From positions 10,064,207 to 10,128,206 of the forward strand of contig CM023536.1 of NCBI GenBank assembly GCA_013350335.1: DNA of 64,000 bases, written 5' to 3'. The notes under the pieces are model-generated. The model searched no databases. It was not told where the DNA came from and saw only the letters and a program-made list of their open reading frames with translations. The stretch is from Chimonanthus salicifolius. Lineage: Eukaryota > Streptophyta > Magnoliopsida > Laurales > Calycanthaceae. Shown here one piece after another: positions 63,903 to 64,000 of the stretch. Position numbers and translations under genes: made by a program. Position 1 is the stretch's first letter, and each line of letters begins with the position of its first letter.

Positions 63903-64000
63903 TCTCACACGTGTATAAATTAAACGAATAGAATAAAACTATTAAAATAAAATAAAATTTAATATAAGAAAATAAAATATAATATGATATAAGAAAAATA
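63903..64000. other. AT-rich window end
   Basis: No coding potential; not the expected gypsy capsid region. It indicates that the outer gypsy is truncated or interrupted left of here. Confidence 0.5.

Larger units (their letters stand above)
40279..64000 (-). mobile_element. Outer Ty3/gypsy element (Tekay/Del-like), - strand, broken up by nested insertions, 5' part not seen
   Basis: The 3' LTR can be rebuilt from three pieces: 40279-41657, 54184-54244 and 57855-59429. The break points are the target duplications of the two elements inserted in it (TAACT/TAGCT around 41658-54183; TAATA around 54245-57854). Net LTR about 3.0 kb with TG...CA ends (+ strand TGTAACGCTCC at 40279, GGTATTACA ending 59429). 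The - strand polypurine tract CTTTAAGGGGGGTAAGA adjoins it. Pol fragments with a chromodomain-like end lie at 59486-63300. The capsid part of gag and the 5' LTR are absent from the window or deleted. It is the oldest element of the nest. Confidence 0.72.

Overview
The window is nuclear DNA of a flowering plant. It shows GT-AG introns with conserved phases, a plant-type tRNA-Gly, and Ty1/copia and Ty3/gypsy LTR retrotransposons with plant initiator-Met tRNA primer sites. The very long, transposon-filled introns suggest a large-genome angiosperm, but the species cannot be fixed from sequence alone.

Positions 1 to 36178 are dominated by one host gene on the + strand. Eleven coding exons are visible (4233-4409, 4646-5401, 5567-5658, 5746-5805, 5885-5973, 10113-10730, 11290-11349, 21171-21241, 21354-21411, 33165-33378, 35457-36178). 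All introns are GT-AG and all codon phases fit, giving about 970 residues and the natural stop. The N-terminal exons lie to the left of the window. The protein looks like the plant family of uncharacterised, low-complexity Lys/Ser-rich proteins that includes Arabidopsis AT2G19390 and AT4G29790 (assigned from memory). Its introns were enlarged by insertions: a non-autonomous LTR element with a gag-like ORF only (6903-9620, 5-bp target duplication), a copia element on + (15049-20624), a copia element on - (22273-28397) that carries a nested chimeric TRIM (22555-23208), and a second TRIM (34569-35114). Smaller insertions are a 364-bp hAT-like element with an 8-bp duplication and two tiny poly(A)-tailed retroposition footprints. 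The first 4 kb holds a cluster of copies of one roughly 340-bp inverted-repeat (MITE-like) family.

Positions 36179 to 40278 are the 3' flank and AT-rich intergenic DNA. The one RNA gene is tRNA-Gly(GCC) at 39147-39217, followed by a duplicated AT-rich unit.

Positions 40279 to 64000 are a nest of chromodomain (Tekay/Del-like) gypsy elements. The outermost and oldest is a - strand element. Its 3' LTR is cut into three pieces (40279-41657, 54184-54244, 57855-59429) by a complete + strand gypsy with 3.8-kb LTRs (41658-54183) and by a 3.6-kb solo LTR (54245-57854, TSD TAATA). Its decayed pol lies at 59486-63300, and a young TRIM (63313-63897, TSD CGGTT) sits beyond it.

All transposon pol regions are broken. 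The only intact mobile-element ORF is the gag-like protein of the 6903-9620 element. I found no clearly new multi-gene system. The most unusual items are the head-to-head chimeric TRIM LTR, the gag-only LTR element, and a shared layout of the three gypsy LTR families with a candidate splice donor in each.
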